From a virus, in IMG/VR virus record IMGVR_UViG_3300018067_000009, positions 1 to 46,900 of that record: 46,900 bases of DNA; one strand, written 5' to 3'. The position numbers were made by a program, and so were the translations under genes. The notes under the pieces are model-generated. The model ran no database searches. It was not told the origin of the DNA and was given only the letters and a program-made list of their open reading frames with translations. Below are positions 1 through 8,939 of this stretch, piece by piece (position 1 is the first letter of the stretch; the number at the start of each line of letters is the position of its first letter).

Positions 1-123
1 CGAGGAAATGAACAAAAAGAACAAAGAGTTCCATCAGAACAATAATCAAATGTTCAATGATAGGCAAACACAAGCTACTAAAGAAAGGGAAACTAAAAAG
101 CAAACTAGCGCATTATTAACGAA
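1..123. repeat. Terminal direct repeat, left copy
   Basis: The first 123 bases are identical to bases 46778-46900. Both copies lie in the same reading frame of the tape-measure gene, so the repeat is where a circular or circularly permuted genome was cut open. It is not a promoter or packaging site visible as such. The unit genome is then about 46,777 bp. An exact short overlap is most often an assembly artefact of circular contigs. Confidence 0.95.
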
Positions 124-3106
124 AGAGCAGGCAGACCAAAAGGTTGCTAATAAGTTGCACAATGACCAAATGATAAAAAGTGCTCAATTAGATAATGAAA
201 TATTCCAAAAGAAACTAGCTCAAACAGAAAAAGAAAAAGAAGCTGCTAAAGAAAAAACCAGACTACAAAGAGAAGGAGACCAACAAAAAAAGTCAGAACT
301 AAAAACTATACAAGACAGTAGCAATGCCCTTTTGGTTCTAAAAAGAAATGCCAATGAAGCTGCAACTGCTTATGCTAACGCTGTTAAAAGTTCTGGAAGC
401 AAGGATAGTCCAGAAGCTGTAGCAGCATTGGATAAATTTAATAGAGCTAACAAAGACCTCAATGAAATGAATGTTTCATTAGGACGGGCTAGCAGCAATG
501 TGCAATTGTTCGGAGGCGGTCTAAATACCGCCTTTAACTATATGCGTCAGATGGCGTACATTCTACCTGGATTAGGTATTGCAGGTATATTCAATCTTGC
601 ATTTGAAGCTATTGGTAAGATAATTAGTGCTTTGGGTTTATTCAATGATAAACAAACTGAAATATATGAAGCTAGTCAAAAAATAGCTGAGTCATATAAA
701 GAGCAATTAGCTATTATGGAGGAGTTGAGGGATACTACTCAAGAGCTATGGAATACTTATTCGCAGTCACCGGAAGGTCTAAATAGAATGAATGAAGAGC
801 TAAAAGCTAGAGGTCATGCGCTTGACGAAATATTCCCAAAGGAAATAGATTATCTTAAAAAAGCGACAGAAGAGTCTAAGAAAGCTGCTCAAGGTGTAGC
901 TGGTTCATATGAAGGTAATGTAGATGAAATGGTAGTAACACTAGAACACGAGCTTTTTGCAATTGATGAAATGCAGAAAAAGATACAAGAGCTAACAAGA
1001 AATAGAGACCTATTATTAGGAAAAAAAGCAGGTACAGTTAGTCAAGATGACTTTAATAATCAATTTGATTATCCAAAATATGGAGAGTTTGACATTTTAG
1101 CTTTTAACCAAGCTATAAAATCAGCACAAGATAGTAGAGATATACAAAAGACAATTTACGACCAGGCTTTTTCAACAGTCAAAACCTATGCTGATAACAA
1201 AAAGGCTCTACTAGAAAAAATGGCAGAGTATGAAAGGTTCTTAGATGATGAAGAAAGGAGAAGGAAGTTAGAGTTTGCTAAATCAGAGATATCTGTAGAG
1301 CAAGACAAGCAAGGTAAAATCCTGGCCGCTGAAATAAGTAGCCATGAGCAAAAGAAAAAAGCATTGCTAGAAGAGAAAAGATTGCAGGAGGAACTAACTG
1401 AGGCTCAAAACCAAAACGTACAAACAAATATAAATGCTACGGCAGTAGATAAGAAAATAGCTACACAAAATCGTAACGACCAAATGAAGATTATTAGTGC
1501 TCAATACAGCACTGATAGAGCTAAACTTGACGAGGAATATAGGCAAAGGTTGCTTAGTGCACAGGAAAAAATAGATAAGGATAGGGTTGACTCTGTAGCT
1601 ATCGCTAATGAAAAAGTGTTCCGGAATGAGCAGCAAAGTCTAGAGAAAAGGCTTGAGGCTTACGATGTTTATATAGACAAGAAGCAGGAGCTACAAGATA
1701 TTGAGTACGCTAGAGCAATTGAGCACGCCTACTTGAAAGCAGAAGGGCCAGTTCCTACAGCTGAACTAGAGGCCATCGAGTCTAACAAAGTTAAGCAGAA
1801 GGCAAGCATACAAGCTGATGTAGAGAACCAAGTGTACACTATAGTTAAGCAATCGTATGAAAGGCAGATGCACGCCTTAGAGCTAAAAATAAATCAAGAA
1901 GACCAGCTACAATTAAATGCTTATACTAAAGAATTAAAAGACCTTACTGACTCTTTCTTAAAGAAAGAAATTAGTTATAGGAAGTACAGAGAGAATATAA
2001 CTAAGATTTCTAAACAGTATGGAACTAATGTATTGGTTGAAAGGTACGCTGACGAAGGTAAAGATTTAGGCGAACTTACTGGTTTTAGAGACCAGCAAAT
2101 AACAAGCCTGGCCAAAGCAAGAACCAGTTTAGCTGCTGCACAGTCAAGATATGACTTAGCTGTAAAGGGCGGAAATAAAGAAAGCATACAGGAAGCTAAA
2201 CAATTCTTAGATTCAGCGCAAGGCAAAGTTACAGGATTTGAGGATACAGTAGCTGCATCACAAAGTAAAATAGAAACTCTACAAAAGACTCATAACAAAA
2301 CAGCTAATGAAATACAGCAATCAAGGATACTAACCGAGGAGGAAAAGGAAAAGGAAGCGGATAGGAAACGTAAGGAACGCCTACAGGCTATCAAGCAGAT
2401 GGAGCAAGCCATTTACCAGGCTACAAAAGAAATCGTTGACCGCCGCTACGAGGAAAAAGCAAGAAGGCTACAGGAAGAAAACGATTTAATCCAAAAGAAT
2501 TTAGAGCTACAACTTGCTGCTGTACAGAAATCTAGTTTGTCAGAGAAAGAAAAGAATGCTTTAGACGCACAGCTATCTGCCGAGAAGAATGAGCGTGATA
2601 GACAAGCTGCTGCCGAGCAGAAAAAGATTAAACACGACCAAGCTGTATTTGACAAGAAGTTAGCTTTAATGCACATAACATTTTCAACTGCAATAGCTGT
2701 AGCAGAACTAATCGGTACACCTTGGTTGGCTGTTGCTGCTGGTGTAGTTGGTGCTGCACAGTTCGCAACAGTAGCTTCACAAGAGATACCAAGCTACGCA
2801 GAAGGTACTAAGGGCCACAAAGGTGGCTGGGCCAGGTTTGGTGAGGCCGGTGCGGAAGTAGTCAAAGAACCGTACAGGTCGCCATACCTTGTCTACCAGG
2901 ATACGATTGGTTATCTACCAAAGGGTACAGAGGTTATACCTATTGGAGATAGTCCTAACTTTGATGGCAGAGATAATACGTCATGGGAGCAAACTAAGTG
3001 GCTTGCTAAACAACTGAAACCTCAAAAAGAAAAGTCAAAGAATGTCAATATTATTAATATAGACTTAGGCTTTGAAAGTCATAAGCGTAAGATTTTAGGT
3101 TACTAA
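1..3106 (+). CDS. Tape measure protein, C-terminal part (gene continues across the genome join)
   Basis: This is the main part of the tail tape-measure protein, which sets tail length and is packed inside the tail tube. The frame is open from base 2. Joined to the N-terminal piece at 46458 it gives about 1141 residues; the ATG at base 8 is internal, not the start. The protein is rich in Lys, Glu, Gln and Ala with long heptad-like coiled-coil stretches. A hydrophobic segment lies near base 550-640 (YILPGLGIAGIFNLAFEAIG), and another (AVAELIGTPWLAVAAGVVGA) near base 2690-2760. The C-terminal block with GEAGAEVV and GYLPKGTEVIP is typical of tape-measure C termini. It follows tail tube and tail assembly genes and precedes a tail-tip protein, the usual order. 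Confidence 0.9.
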   Translation, partial: EEMNKKNKEFHQNNNQMFNDRQTQATKERETKKQTSALLTKEQADQKVANKLHNDQMIKSAQLDNEIFQKKLAQTEKEKEAAKEKTRLQREGDQQKKSELKTIQDSSNALLVLKRNANEAATAYANAVKSSGSKDSPEAVAALDKFNRANKDLNEMNVSLGRASSNVQLFGGGLNTAFNYMRQMAYILPGLGIAGIFNLAFEAIGKIISALGLFNDKQTEIYEASQKIAESYKEQLAIMEELRDTTQELWNTYSQSPEGLNRMNEELKARGHALDEIFPKEIDYLKKATEESKKAAQGVAGSYEGNVDEMVVTLEHELFAIDEMQKKIQELTRNRDLLLGKKAGTVSQDDFNNQFDYPKYGEFDILAFNQAIKSAQDSRDIQKTIYDQAFSTVKTYADNKKALLEKMAEYERFLDDEERRRKLEFAKSEISVEQDKQGKILAAEISSHEQKKKALLEEKRLQEELTEAQNQNVQTNINATAVDKKIATQNRNDQMKIISAQYSTDRAKLDEEYRQRLLSAQEKIDKDRVDSVAIANEKVFRNEQQSLEKRLEAYDVYIDKKQELQDIEYARAIEHAYLKAEGPVPTAELEAIESNKVKQKASIQADVENQVYTIVKQSYERQMHALELKINQEDQLQLNAYTKELKDLTDSFLKKEISYRKYRENITKISKQYGTNVLVERYADEGKDLGELTGFRDQQITSLAKARTSLAAAQSRYDLAVKGGNKESIQEAKQFLDSAQGKVTGFEDTVAASQSKIETLQKTHNKTANEIQQSRILTEEEKEKEADRKRKERLQAIKQMEQAIYQATKEIVDRRYEEKARRLQEENDLIQKNLELQLAAVQKSSLSEKEKNALDAQLSAEKNERDRQAAAEQKKIKHDQAVFDKKLALMHITFSTAIAVAELIGTPWLAVAAGVVGAAQFATVASQEIPSYAEGTKGHKGGWARFGEAGAEVVKEPYRSPYLVYQDTIGYLPKGTEVIPIGDSPNFDGRDNTSWEQTKWLAKQLKPQKEKSKNVNIINIDLGFESHKRKILGY

Positions 3107-3120
3107 TAAAAACAATCATT

Positions 3121-3291
3121 ATGACAACTTTCATTACAGTAGTATTTGTCCTTATCGTTATAGGCGTTGTCCTATACCTGATTAACACGAAGGTTCCTAT
3201 GGATGGAACAATCAAGACTATTATCAACGTAGTAGTCGTACTTGGAGTAATTGCCTGGCTTCTTAACTATCTTGGAGTATTAGCAAAGTAA
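3121..3291 (+). CDS. Small two-TM membrane protein, Thivi_2564-like, holin candidate
   Basis: A 56-residue protein starting MTTFITVV. It has two hydrophobic segments, roughly residues 3-21 and 34-54, separated by a short loop containing VPMDGTIKTI. This resembles the small phage Thivi_2564 family, where a similar PMD..IK.I.N pattern sits between two membrane helices; that match is from memory. Its stop overlaps the start of the next gene by one base (TAATG), so it is translated within the tail operon. Small two-helix phage proteins are often holins, but no endolysin lies next to it, so the lysis role is inference. Confidence 0.7.
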   Translation: MTTFITVVFVLIVIGVVLYLINTKVPMDGTIKTIINVVVVLGVIAWLLNYLGVLAK

Positions 3292-6200
3292 TGGATACTA
3301 AATATATATATACACTATTGTTTGACGAGAACCAAAAGTTCTTAACTGCTACGCAGAACGTCAATGGTGACTATATTATATCTAGGAATAACCAGCCAAA
3401 TTATTTAACTTACAATCCTGCCAATGTCGCAAAGATAGCATTTGAACTTGCAACGAATAGAAAGTATAATAGCTTAGCCCGCTCTATATCATACCCCCTA
3501 GAATTCATTAAAGATGGCGCAGCTATACTACGGGAACTATACTTTAACGGCAAGGGGACTGAGGCCTACTGTGGTATTAAAATAATGAATTGGGATGGCT
3601 TTAGGCACTCGCTACTTTACGATGGCAGGATTGATTTTAATGCTAAGACCGAAGACCCTAAATCCGGCAAGTTTACTGTACCAATTGTAGACGACTCTGT
3701 GTGGTCTGACATTGCCAGGAATGATAGCGTCCAATACTCCATAGAGTGTAACGAATCTAATCCTGATGCTATCAAGGTTATGTTCGATGGCATAAACATG
3801 CGTGTTAAGTTTATCTATGAAACTGTAAGGGGAACCTATAGGATATCGTTCAAGGACTTTGACGAAGCAGAGCCTAATGGTACACAGCATAGTGCATGGA
3901 TGATGCCATTGGTTAAGATTGACACAGAGGGAGATAGTGTTGGCATAATAACTAAGGATAACATTGAAATGTTTTCCATTACTAGCGGAGTGCCGCTAAG
4001 GAAAAAAGAGTGGGTTATAAAAAATCAAAACAACGTATCTAATATAGACATAGCAGGAGTTTTTACTTTCTCATGGAAGGAGTCACGTCCTAGCTATATT
4101 GATTTAAAAGTACATGGACAGTATAGTGATAGTGAAGATGCTCAATGGGTAAGAGCAGTAGGAAGATTAGACCAATCTGAATTTCCACAACCTGATGTAC
4201 AGTATAGCATACCATTTACTTTCCATGAGTATGCAGCCTACCCTGGGGTAGAATACAGTCTTATAATAACTACATTAGCTTTACATGAGTATATTAACGA
4301 TGATAAGAAATCTTATCTAACTATATACCCAACAAAAGTAACATTTAGTTCCATAACTAGAGTTGAACAGAGAATTATATATGCCATCAGGCCGTTAGAC
4401 CTTATCAAACAACTTGTACAGAAAGCTACTGATGGGAAAAGAACTATCAGTAGTTCTTTCTTTACTACCAACAATAAACAAGTAGTCACATGCGGTGATG
4501 CTATCAGAGGCTTTGACAATGCGAAGATATATACCTCTATAGAGGATTTCTTCAAGACGTACAACAGCTTATTCTACATGGCATTAAGGAGCGTAGCCGG
4601 ACAGCTTCAAATGGAACTGGCTACAGAGGTTTACCGCCAGGACAGCCAGTTGTTTGACATTGGAGAGTGTATAGACCTCAAGCTAAATACAGCAGAGGAC
4701 TGGATTGTGAATGAAGTCCAGGTAGGCTCACCAAAGGTAGACATGCGTCACCCTGATGGTAGACTGGAATTCAATTCAACTAACACATTCTCATTGCCTA
4801 TCAAGAACAGCGATGGCAAATATGAGATTATAACAAAGTATAGAACTGGATGCTATGATATAACTTTTTTATTGTTAGACTATGTTCAAGGCTCCACTAA
4901 GGACAACACTGGTGATAAGACTTGCTACGTCTTAGACATTACTGATGTACAAGGTGGAGGCTCTGACATAGTCGAAAACTTCGAGGAGTTTACTGTAAAC
5001 AATAATCCTTTAGCTCCATACATAAGTTCCCCTAACCAAGACGATATAATTACTAATGATAAGCCTACGATAAAAGGTGTTGCTCCGGTAGGCAGCACAG
5101 TAAACATATATGCTGATGGAGTATTAGATGGTAGCACATTACCTGATAGCGTAGGCAATTGGTCTTATACACTAATTAATCCACTATCATCCTATGAAGA
5201 AGGTATTCCAACGGCTACGGGACAGCATCTTATTCAAGCCAGCTTTACTGATTTGGCTGCCACTACTTCTAATCTTAACATTGTTATTGATACTAATATA
5301 TCAACGGAAATACGGATAATATATCCTGCTACTGGAGATACATTATACAATAATCAATTCTTAATTAAAGGAGTAGCACAAGCTGGTACAGCATTTACGC
5401 TAACGCTGGATGGAATATTCAGTGCTCCTATAGTTGCAGATGGTTCATGCACATGGGAGTACAAGCTAAACGCTCCATTGAATAATGCCAATCATACTCT
5501 ACAGGCTGGTACACATACAATAGTATTTACAGTAAATAACAGAGTAGAACATCCTATTATAACATATATAGGCCAAGAACTAAATGCCGGTGTACCATTA
5601 ATAGATAATACTCCATTGGTTATGGGTGTAGCTATGCCAGGAACTGTCGTGGAATTATTCCTTAACTACGACTCCCATTCGATTGGTTCTGCCATAGCCG
5701 ACTCGCTTGGGAACTGGACTTTCCAGACAGTTCCGTTTAGCTATCCTGATGTAGCAACTGGAGTACCAGTTATGATAGTTCCTATCAGAAATGGGGATAA
5801 CATAATGTCTACCAGCATGAGGATTGAGACTGTAGAAATAGGTATAACTGGTTTCATGCTAAACAGGCCACCTTACTCTGTCATAACAGGAGTAGAGGAT
5901 AACACAGTATTCAACGTAGAGCTATCCCCAAAAAGAATGTTGCAGCATCATTATCCATACTTAGCAAGTGTAATGGATAAGCTACCACAGGAAGTCATAG
6001 AGTTCCAGACTGCCGACAAGAACCCTAACCTGGCCACAGTGCTGGATGGTGTAGCTACAATTGAAAGGGCTGACGTTCCTACTTCTTCTTTGGGGGAACC
6101 GCTGTTTAGATTGGAAAAGGCTATTGTTAAGACTCCTACAAGAATACCATTTGACAAGGCTCTAGCCTTATTTAATAATGGTGGAGTTATACGAGCTACA

Positions 6201-7286
6201 TATAGAGGTGCAGAACTATTCTTCCTGCCTGTTGGTAGCATGAAGATGGAGACTATAACAAGTGCAGTCCAAGACTGGACGCTTATATTCTCGCCTATGA
6301 CTCCGTTCTCTACATTAATTAATCTATACAAGGATGGCACAACCATTAACATCATGGCAAACTCATTGTTTCATTCGGACTATAATAGCCTCCACTTTGT
6401 ATCTTACGATTTCAAGGATATAAAAAGCTATAACTTCAAGACAATCTACAGCGATTGGTTTGAGAATAGGAATGAAGCGTGGATGTATAATCCACACTAT
6501 ATGCAGAAGTACCAAAAGACAGAAACTATAAGAGACCAAATCATTAGCAATGGTGCTGGCGATTTGAAGCTACATATATTCAGATGCGAAACAGCTATGC
6601 TGGTTGGGACTATACCTTATTCTCCAGTTGACCCTAATCCTACTCCTGCTCCATACATAGTATTTGAAGCTGCAATCGACCTGTCTACATTGCCCGAAGA
6701 CCAGTACTTTTTTGTAATTGAAGCTAACGGTAAGTACTGTGCTATATCAGAGCGAATACACGTTATGGACAAATGGCTTGGCACTATACTCATTGAGTCT
6801 ACCAACTCAATCAATAAGACTACATTCTTTTACTCCACAGGTATTAGAACTGTGCTAAGGTTGGAAGGATTGGTTAAGAAGATACAGCCTAACATCTTCA
6901 CAGATGTATCTGTAGACGAAAGTGGTGGTAGCACATTGTTATACTCTACAACAAATAAGAAAAGGACTATACGTTTCGGTACAGCTTACGGTTTGCCAGA
7001 CTACCTATATATAAAGGTAGCCAATGCTATTATCAATGACGCTTGGACTTGCGAAGGTGTCAAGTATACTATAGAAGATGGCGAAAAGATAGACGCAGCA
7101 AGCGAAACTGACGGCCATCCATTGTACTACTATAATGTAAGAGTTCTGGTAGCACTTAACGAGAATGGAGCTACATTCGTAACTGAAACACTTAGAGAAG
7201 ATAACAGCGTAGTCCTTGTTGTGGATGCAGAAGCTATGGGAATACCTCTACCATCATTAACTGATATTGGTCTACAAAACGAATAA
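3291..7286 (+). CDS. Large tail-tip / baseplate protein with Ig-like repeats
   Basis: A 1331-residue protein directly downstream of the tape measure, the position of distal tail or tail-tip (Tal-like) proteins. The N-terminal 550 residues look like a mixed beta domain. From about residue 570 three successive Ig-like modules can be seen. Each has a T.KGVA..G..V/F pattern followed by G.W.Y/F (for example near residues 590-670, 680-750 and 765-830). The C-terminal third (residues 850-1331) is beta-rich without a family I recognise. Ig modules on tail proteins commonly bind surface carbohydrate weakly. Coupling TAATG with the small membrane gene upstream supports the start. The exact baseplate position is inferred from gene order. 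Confidence 0.65.
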   Translation: MDTKYIYTLLFDENQKFLTATQNVNGDYIISRNNQPNYLTYNPANVAKIAFELATNRKYNSLARSISYPLEFIKDGAAILRELYFNGKGTEAYCGIKIMNWDGFRHSLLYDGRIDFNAKTEDPKSGKFTVPIVDDSVWSDIARNDSVQYSIECNESNPDAIKVMFDGINMRVKFIYETVRGTYRISFKDFDEAEPNGTQHSAWMMPLVKIDTEGDSVGIITKDNIEMFSITSGVPLRKKEWVIKNQNNVSNIDIAGVFTFSWKESRPSYIDLKVHGQYSDSEDAQWVRAVGRLDQSEFPQPDVQYSIPFTFHEYAAYPGVEYSLIITTLALHEYINDDKKSYLTIYPTKVTFSSITRVEQRIIYAIRPLDLIKQLVQKATDGKRTISSSFFTTNNKQVVTCGDAIRGFDNAKIYTSIEDFFKTYNSLFYMALRSVAGQLQMELATEVYRQDSQLFDIGECIDLKLNTAEDWIVNEVQVGSPKVDMRHPDGRLEFNSTNTFSLPIKNSDGKYEIITKYRTGCYDITFLLLDYVQGSTKDNTGDKTCYVLDITDVQGGGSDIVENFEEFTVNNNPLAPYISSPNQDDIITNDKPTIKGVAPVGSTVNIYADGVLDGSTLPDSVGNWSYTLINPLSSYEEGIPTATGQHLIQASFTDLAATTSNLNIVIDTNISTEIRIIYPATGDTLYNNQFLIKGVAQAGTAFTLTLDGIFSAPIVADGSCTWEYKLNAPLNNANHTLQAGTHTIVFTVNNRVEHPIITYIGQELNAGVPLIDNTPLVMGVAMPGTVVELFLNYDSHSIGSAIADSLGNWTFQTVPFSYPDVATGVPVMIVPIRNGDNIMSTSMRIETVEIGITGFMLNRPPYSVITGVEDNTVFNVELSPKRMLQHHYPYLASVMDKLPQEVIEFQTADKNPNLATVLDGVATIERADVPTSSLGEPLFRLEKAIVKTPTRIPFDKALALFNNGGVIRATYRGAELFFLPVGSMKMETITSAVQDWTLIFSPMTPFSTLINLYKDGTTINIMANSLFHSDYNSLHFVSYDFKDIKSYNFKTIYSDWFENRNEAWMYNPHYMQKYQKTETIRDQIISNGAGDLKLHIFRCETAMLVGTIPYSPVDPNPTPAPYIVFEAAIDLSTLPEDQYFFVIEANGKYCAISERIHVMDKWLGTILIESTNSINKTTFFYSTGIRTVLRLEGLVKKIQPNIFTDVSVDESGGSTLLYSTTNKKRTIRFGTAYGLPDYLYIKVANAIINDAWTCEGVKYTIEDGEKIDAASETDGHPLYYYNVRVLVALNENGATFVTETLREDNSVVLVVDAEAMGIPLPSLTDIGLQNE

Positions 7287-7288
7287 CA

Positions 7289-7537
7289 ATGACAACTTTT
7301 ACTAAAGAAGTAACTGGACTAGTAACTACAGTCCACAATGGAGAGACATTCTCCGAGTATCCTGAAAAGTATAAAGTATCTATAGATGATTATAATGATA
7401 TAGGTTTTATTTGCACTATAGATGTAAACAGAAAAGTATTTGGAATAGTCCCTATGGCTGATTCTAAGTTTGGAGCAACTACTCCTACTACAAGGGCGCA
7501 ACTTGAAGGTTTTATAAACCAATTTTTCTATAAATAA
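7289..7537 (+). CDS. Small tail-region protein, unknown
   Basis: An 82-residue soluble-looking protein starting 3 bases after the tail-tip gene and ending 2 bases before the collar-domain gene, so it belongs to the tail operon. It contains SEYPEKYKVSIDDYNDIGF and ends in a short amphipathic helix (AQLEGFINQFFYK). There is no signal peptide or membrane segment. I do not recognise the family. A minor tail or chaperone role is possible from position only. Confidence 0.7.
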   Translation: MTTFTKEVTGLVTTVHNGETFSEYPEKYKVSIDDYNDIGFICTIDVNRKVFGIVPMADSKFGATTPTTRAQLEGFINQFFYK

Positions 7538-7538
7538 T

Positions 7539-8939
7539 ATGCCAACATTAGTATTAAACGCATATTCGATAGCATATCCTCTTATAACTAATCGTATAAG
7601 GGCATCCATATACTATCAGAAAACTCCAGCGGCAATAGTATCCAGTATAATAGATACTACCATAGGCCATCCAGAAAAGGTATGGACATTCTCCGGTTTG
7701 CCTAGAGAGAACTATGGGTTCTTACTGGAGGAGATTAATAGCACAGGTGCTGCCGTCAGGAACTTAGCTAAGTTTGATGTAGTACCAGGAGAACTGGAAG
7801 GTTCGCTAAACAGGGCTGACGAGCAGTTCACAGTAGACGTTACACCTGGCGTAGTATCCGGTGTGAACACACTTTTATTTAATGGAGTAGCAGGCATACC
7901 AAACTACATTGGATGGGATATAGTTCCTTCTCAACTAAATGGTAGAGGGATACTATCCAAGCGTCTTGACTATACTTGGAACAAGACAACCGGAGAACTA
8001 AAGCTGGTGCAGGCCGATGATGTGTTCGAGGCTATGACAGACTGGAACATACACTTTGTTCCAGTTAGCCAACCAGCAGGTAACAGCTACCCTTCTATAA
8101 ACGACTTCCAGATTAGTGTTAAGACAGCAAACTATATTGCAACGGCAGATGATTTTGGTAGCAAGATTATATGTGAACCTGTTAGCGGGTACATGGAGCT
8201 AAAGCTGCCTGATATAGCGCTGGTTCCTCAAGGAAGAAAACTGATGATAGAGGTGCAGGCTAATTATGATTGCAGCGTTAAGCTAGTAACATTTGGCCCT
8301 GAACCTATTAAGTTTGGAAAAGGTACTCTTATAGCATTAAGGAATGAAAGGTTTTCTGTCTATAAGTATCTAAGAGGAGCCGCACCCGAATGGAGAATAG
8401 ACGACCAGTACGGCAACTTTATTCTTTGCGGGACTATCATATCCACAGACTCTATTCAATTCGACACGCTAAATGCTAGGCTTTTGGATGGTTCTTCTCT
8501 AAGCAAGTTTACATACGCAAGGCTATATGATTATGTTCTGACCTTACCTGCTGCCCAGGTAGTAAACTTTGACGACTGGACTACCAACAAGACATATTAT
8601 TCATACGCTAATTCATTGTCAGGTGGAAGTGTAAATCTATTCAGGATACCAGATAGGCGTGGCCTGTTTGAGCGTAGTATTATTGCAGGTAAAGCTGGTG
8701 ACTATGTAAATGATAGTCTAAAGTCACATGCTCATAATTTTCCTGCTGACGATAATGTAGAGAACTGGAACCAAGACCCTACGGCTTGGATTCCACGTTT
8801 AGCATCAACTACTCGCAGGGGTGGTGACTTTGACTATAACAACAGCGAGCTAGGCCATAAAATATATTTGACAGGAGATACAGGAGGTTCAGAAACACAG
8901 CCTAAACATTATTTAATTAATAGATACGTATTGCTATGA
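7539..8939 (+). CDS. Tail protein with C-terminal collar-type domain
   Basis: A 466-residue structural protein. The C-terminal half carries the phage tail-collar pattern: RIPDRRGLFERS near residue 370, then LKSHAHNF, then GGSETQPKHYLINRYVLL at the extreme C terminus. In collar-family proteins these segments form the trimeric distal head of short or side tail fibres, and the conserved His residues are part of it. The N-terminal half is beta-rich and probably attaches to the tail. It ends in an ATGA overlap with the giant fibre gene, so the two are likely made together and may form one host-recognition apparatus. Confidence 0.75.
   Translation: MPTLVLNAYSIAYPLITNRIRASIYYQKTPAAIVSSIIDTTIGHPEKVWTFSGLPRENYGFLLEEINSTGAAVRNLAKFDVVPGELEGSLNRADEQFTVDVTPGVVSGVNTLLFNGVAGIPNYIGWDIVPSQLNGRGILSKRLDYTWNKTTGELKLVQADDVFEAMTDWNIHFVPVSQPAGNSYPSINDFQISVKTANYIATADDFGSKIICEPVSGYMELKLPDIALVPQGRKLMIEVQANYDCSVKLVTFGPEPIKFGKGTLIALRNERFSVYKYLRGAAPEWRIDDQYGNFILCGTIISTDSIQFDTLNARLLDGSSLSKFTYARLYDYVLTLPAAQVVNFDDWTTNKTYYSYANSLSGGSVNLFRIPDRRGLFERSIIAGKAGDYVNDSLKSHAHNFPADDNVENWNQDPTAWIPRLASTTRRGGDFDYNNSELGHKIYLTGDTGGSETQPKHYLINRYVLL

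Noticed and set aside
1-123. Terminal repeat as a genuine short direct terminal repeat of the virion
   Set aside because: It falls in the middle of the tape-measure gene, which is then continuous; true packaging ends normally lie near the terminase or in spacers.
5951-6355. 134-residue minus-strand ORF
   Set aside because: It lies wholly opposite the tail-tip gene, has no neighbours on that strand and reads as an antisense shadow.
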